Shown piece by piece: positions 14,753 to 15,214 of a stretch of DNA of 15,214 nucleotides (position 1 is its first letter; every line of letters starts with the position of its first letter). The position numbers and the translations under genes are program-made. The notes below the pieces were generated by a model, which saw only the letters and a list, made by a program, of their open reading frames with translations, searched no databases and was not told the origin of the DNA. The stretch spans positions 1 through 15,214 of the forward strand of contig JBGPBY010000128.1 in NCBI GenBank assembly GCA_041481485.1. Reading direction: 5' to 3'. Source of the DNA: JBGPBY01 sp041481485. Lineage in GTDB: Bacteria > Acidobacteriota > Terriglobia > 20CM-2-55-15.

Positions 14753-14991
14753 TGTTTCGACAAAAGACGTGCGATATGGTTGCGAACGTCATCCCAGGAT
14801 TCCCCCGCGGATTCGCCTGACAAAACACGACGCGCTCGCCGCTCAATCTCAGCAGCCCATGCCGCCTGCACTTCATCGGGGTTATCTGTCGTTTCATCGA
14901 GACTGGCTAGCAACTCCGCGGCCACGTTGGCACGTTCGCGTGGAGTGAGCGTTAAAACCTCACGGAGTAATTCTTGCGCTCGATTGTCCAT
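14749..14991 (-). CDS. PF09720-type addiction module antitoxin
   Basis: Antitoxin of 80 residues of the putative addiction module component family (PF09720/TIGR02574). Visible signatures: LLREVLTLTPRERANVAAELL (8-28), the SLDETTDNPDEVQAAWAAEI segment (30-49), ERRARRVLSGE (50-60) and the final SWDDVRNHIARL (65-76). The family typically binds a ParE/RelE-fold toxin encoded just downstream, as here. The open frame continues upstream to 15063, but those codons would encode a hydrophobic, unrelated stretch inside the promoter, so the ATG at 14989-14991 is the start. No ribosome site precedes it; a promoter -10 ends 6 bases upstream, suggesting a leaderless message. Confidence 0.9.
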   Translation of the reverse strand: MDNRAQELLREVLTLTPRERANVAAELLASLDETTDNPDEVQAAWAAEIERRARRVLSGESAGESWDDVRNHIARLLSKQ

Positions 14992-14997
14992 ACAGGC

Positions 14998-15026
14998 ATT
15001 GTAGCCCCAGGCGAATAGCCGGACAA
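14998..15026 (-). promoter_or_regulatory. Sigma-70-like promoter of the ParE-type toxin-antitoxin pair
   Basis: On the minus strand, TTGTCC (15021-15026) and TACAAT (14998-15003) are separated by exactly 17 bases; they match the consensus at 4 of 6 and 5 of 6 positions. The -10 ends 6 bases before the antitoxin ATG, so transcription would begin at or next to the start codon. Confidence 0.6.
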
Positions 15027-15033
15027 CAAGGGG

Positions 15034-15205
15034 AATCAAGCTTCCGAAAATCAGCATTTGCAATCAGCACTCGCCGATTTGGAACATCCTTTTGCACTAT
15101 TCTTATAGATAAGGTCCGCTTACAGGCTTTTATAGCACTGTTGCAAAATGATCTTCCAGATCGGCGAGTGCTGATTGCTAAGTGCTGATTTTCGGAAGCT
15201 TGATT
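15034..15205. repeat. Large imperfect inverted repeat (about 172 bases)
   Basis: The left arm (15034-15083) begins AATCAAGCTTCCGAAAATCA and the right arm (15155-15205) is its reverse complement with only a few differences and one length change over about 50 bases. The inner part continues to pair imperfectly (TTTTGCA at the left against TGCAAAA at the right), leaving a small loop. Each arm holds two copies of AATCAGCA. There is no open frame of interest inside and no obvious target duplication. It may be a miniature inverted-repeat element or a long hairpin next to the toxin-antitoxin promoter. Confidence 0.8.
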
Positions 15206-15214
15206 CGTCAAGTA

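Overview
The window looks like a chromosomal stretch from an Acidobacteriota-type bacterium (Bryobacterales/Solibacter-like). The evidence is two long secreted proteins built of carboxypeptidase-regulatory-like beta modules, a secreted LIC_10091-like protein, and dense addiction modules in a moderately GC-rich background. This is a family-level inference from protein content; there is no rRNA, tRNA or other taxonomic marker gene here.

Layout. (1) 151-2827, minus strand: a secreted alpha/beta hydrolase followed 10 bases later by a 610-residue multi-domain beta-sandwich protein, probably one transcript. (2) 3124-4608, plus: a polytopic membrane protein with an extracytoplasmic insert carrying BNR-like Asp-box motifs. 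(3) 4706-8605, minus: a proteolysis-flavoured cluster. In transcription order it holds a single-module Clp/Hsp100 AAA+ ATPase with an intact IGF-type protease-docking loop, a DUF1905 protein, a 280-base gap with a possible broken zinc ribbon, an Anbu-type proteasome homologue (N-terminal nucleophile protease), a transglutaminase-like protease whose start overlaps the Anbu stop by one base, and a short helical hypothetical protein. The Anbu reading frame is broken by an apparent single-base loss near 6158; its missing conserved C-terminus lies in the next frame and runs straight into the transglutaminase start. (4) 8606-9186: a gene-free divergent region with a 12-base tandem repeat. (5) 9187-11177, plus: a second carboxypeptidase-regulatory-like secreted protein and a 48-residue small ORF. 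(6) 11260-11991, plus: a Phd/YefM antitoxin and PIN-domain (VapC-like) toxin pair, preceded by a textbook operator with two TGTACA cores. (7) 12029-13210, minus: the LIC_10091-like secreted protein. (8) 13461-14384, minus: a protein with two GNAT domains in tandem. (9) 14441-14991, minus: a second toxin-antitoxin pair (PF09720-type antitoxin, ParE-like toxin) with a good promoter ending 6 bases before the antitoxin start. (10) 15034-15205: a large imperfect inverted repeat of about 172 bases.

How the parts fit. The most system-like region is the Anbu/transglutaminase/AAA+ cluster. Anbu genes are known to sit beside transglutaminase-like, alpha-E and permuted ATP-grasp genes. Here the last two are absent from the window, and a stand-alone Clp-type unfoldase lies on the same strand upstream, which raises the question of whether it feeds Anbu or ClpP. 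The two toxin-antitoxin pairs both seem to use promoters that would give nearly leaderless antitoxin transcripts. I did not find a CRISPR array, an insertion sequence or a phage gene.
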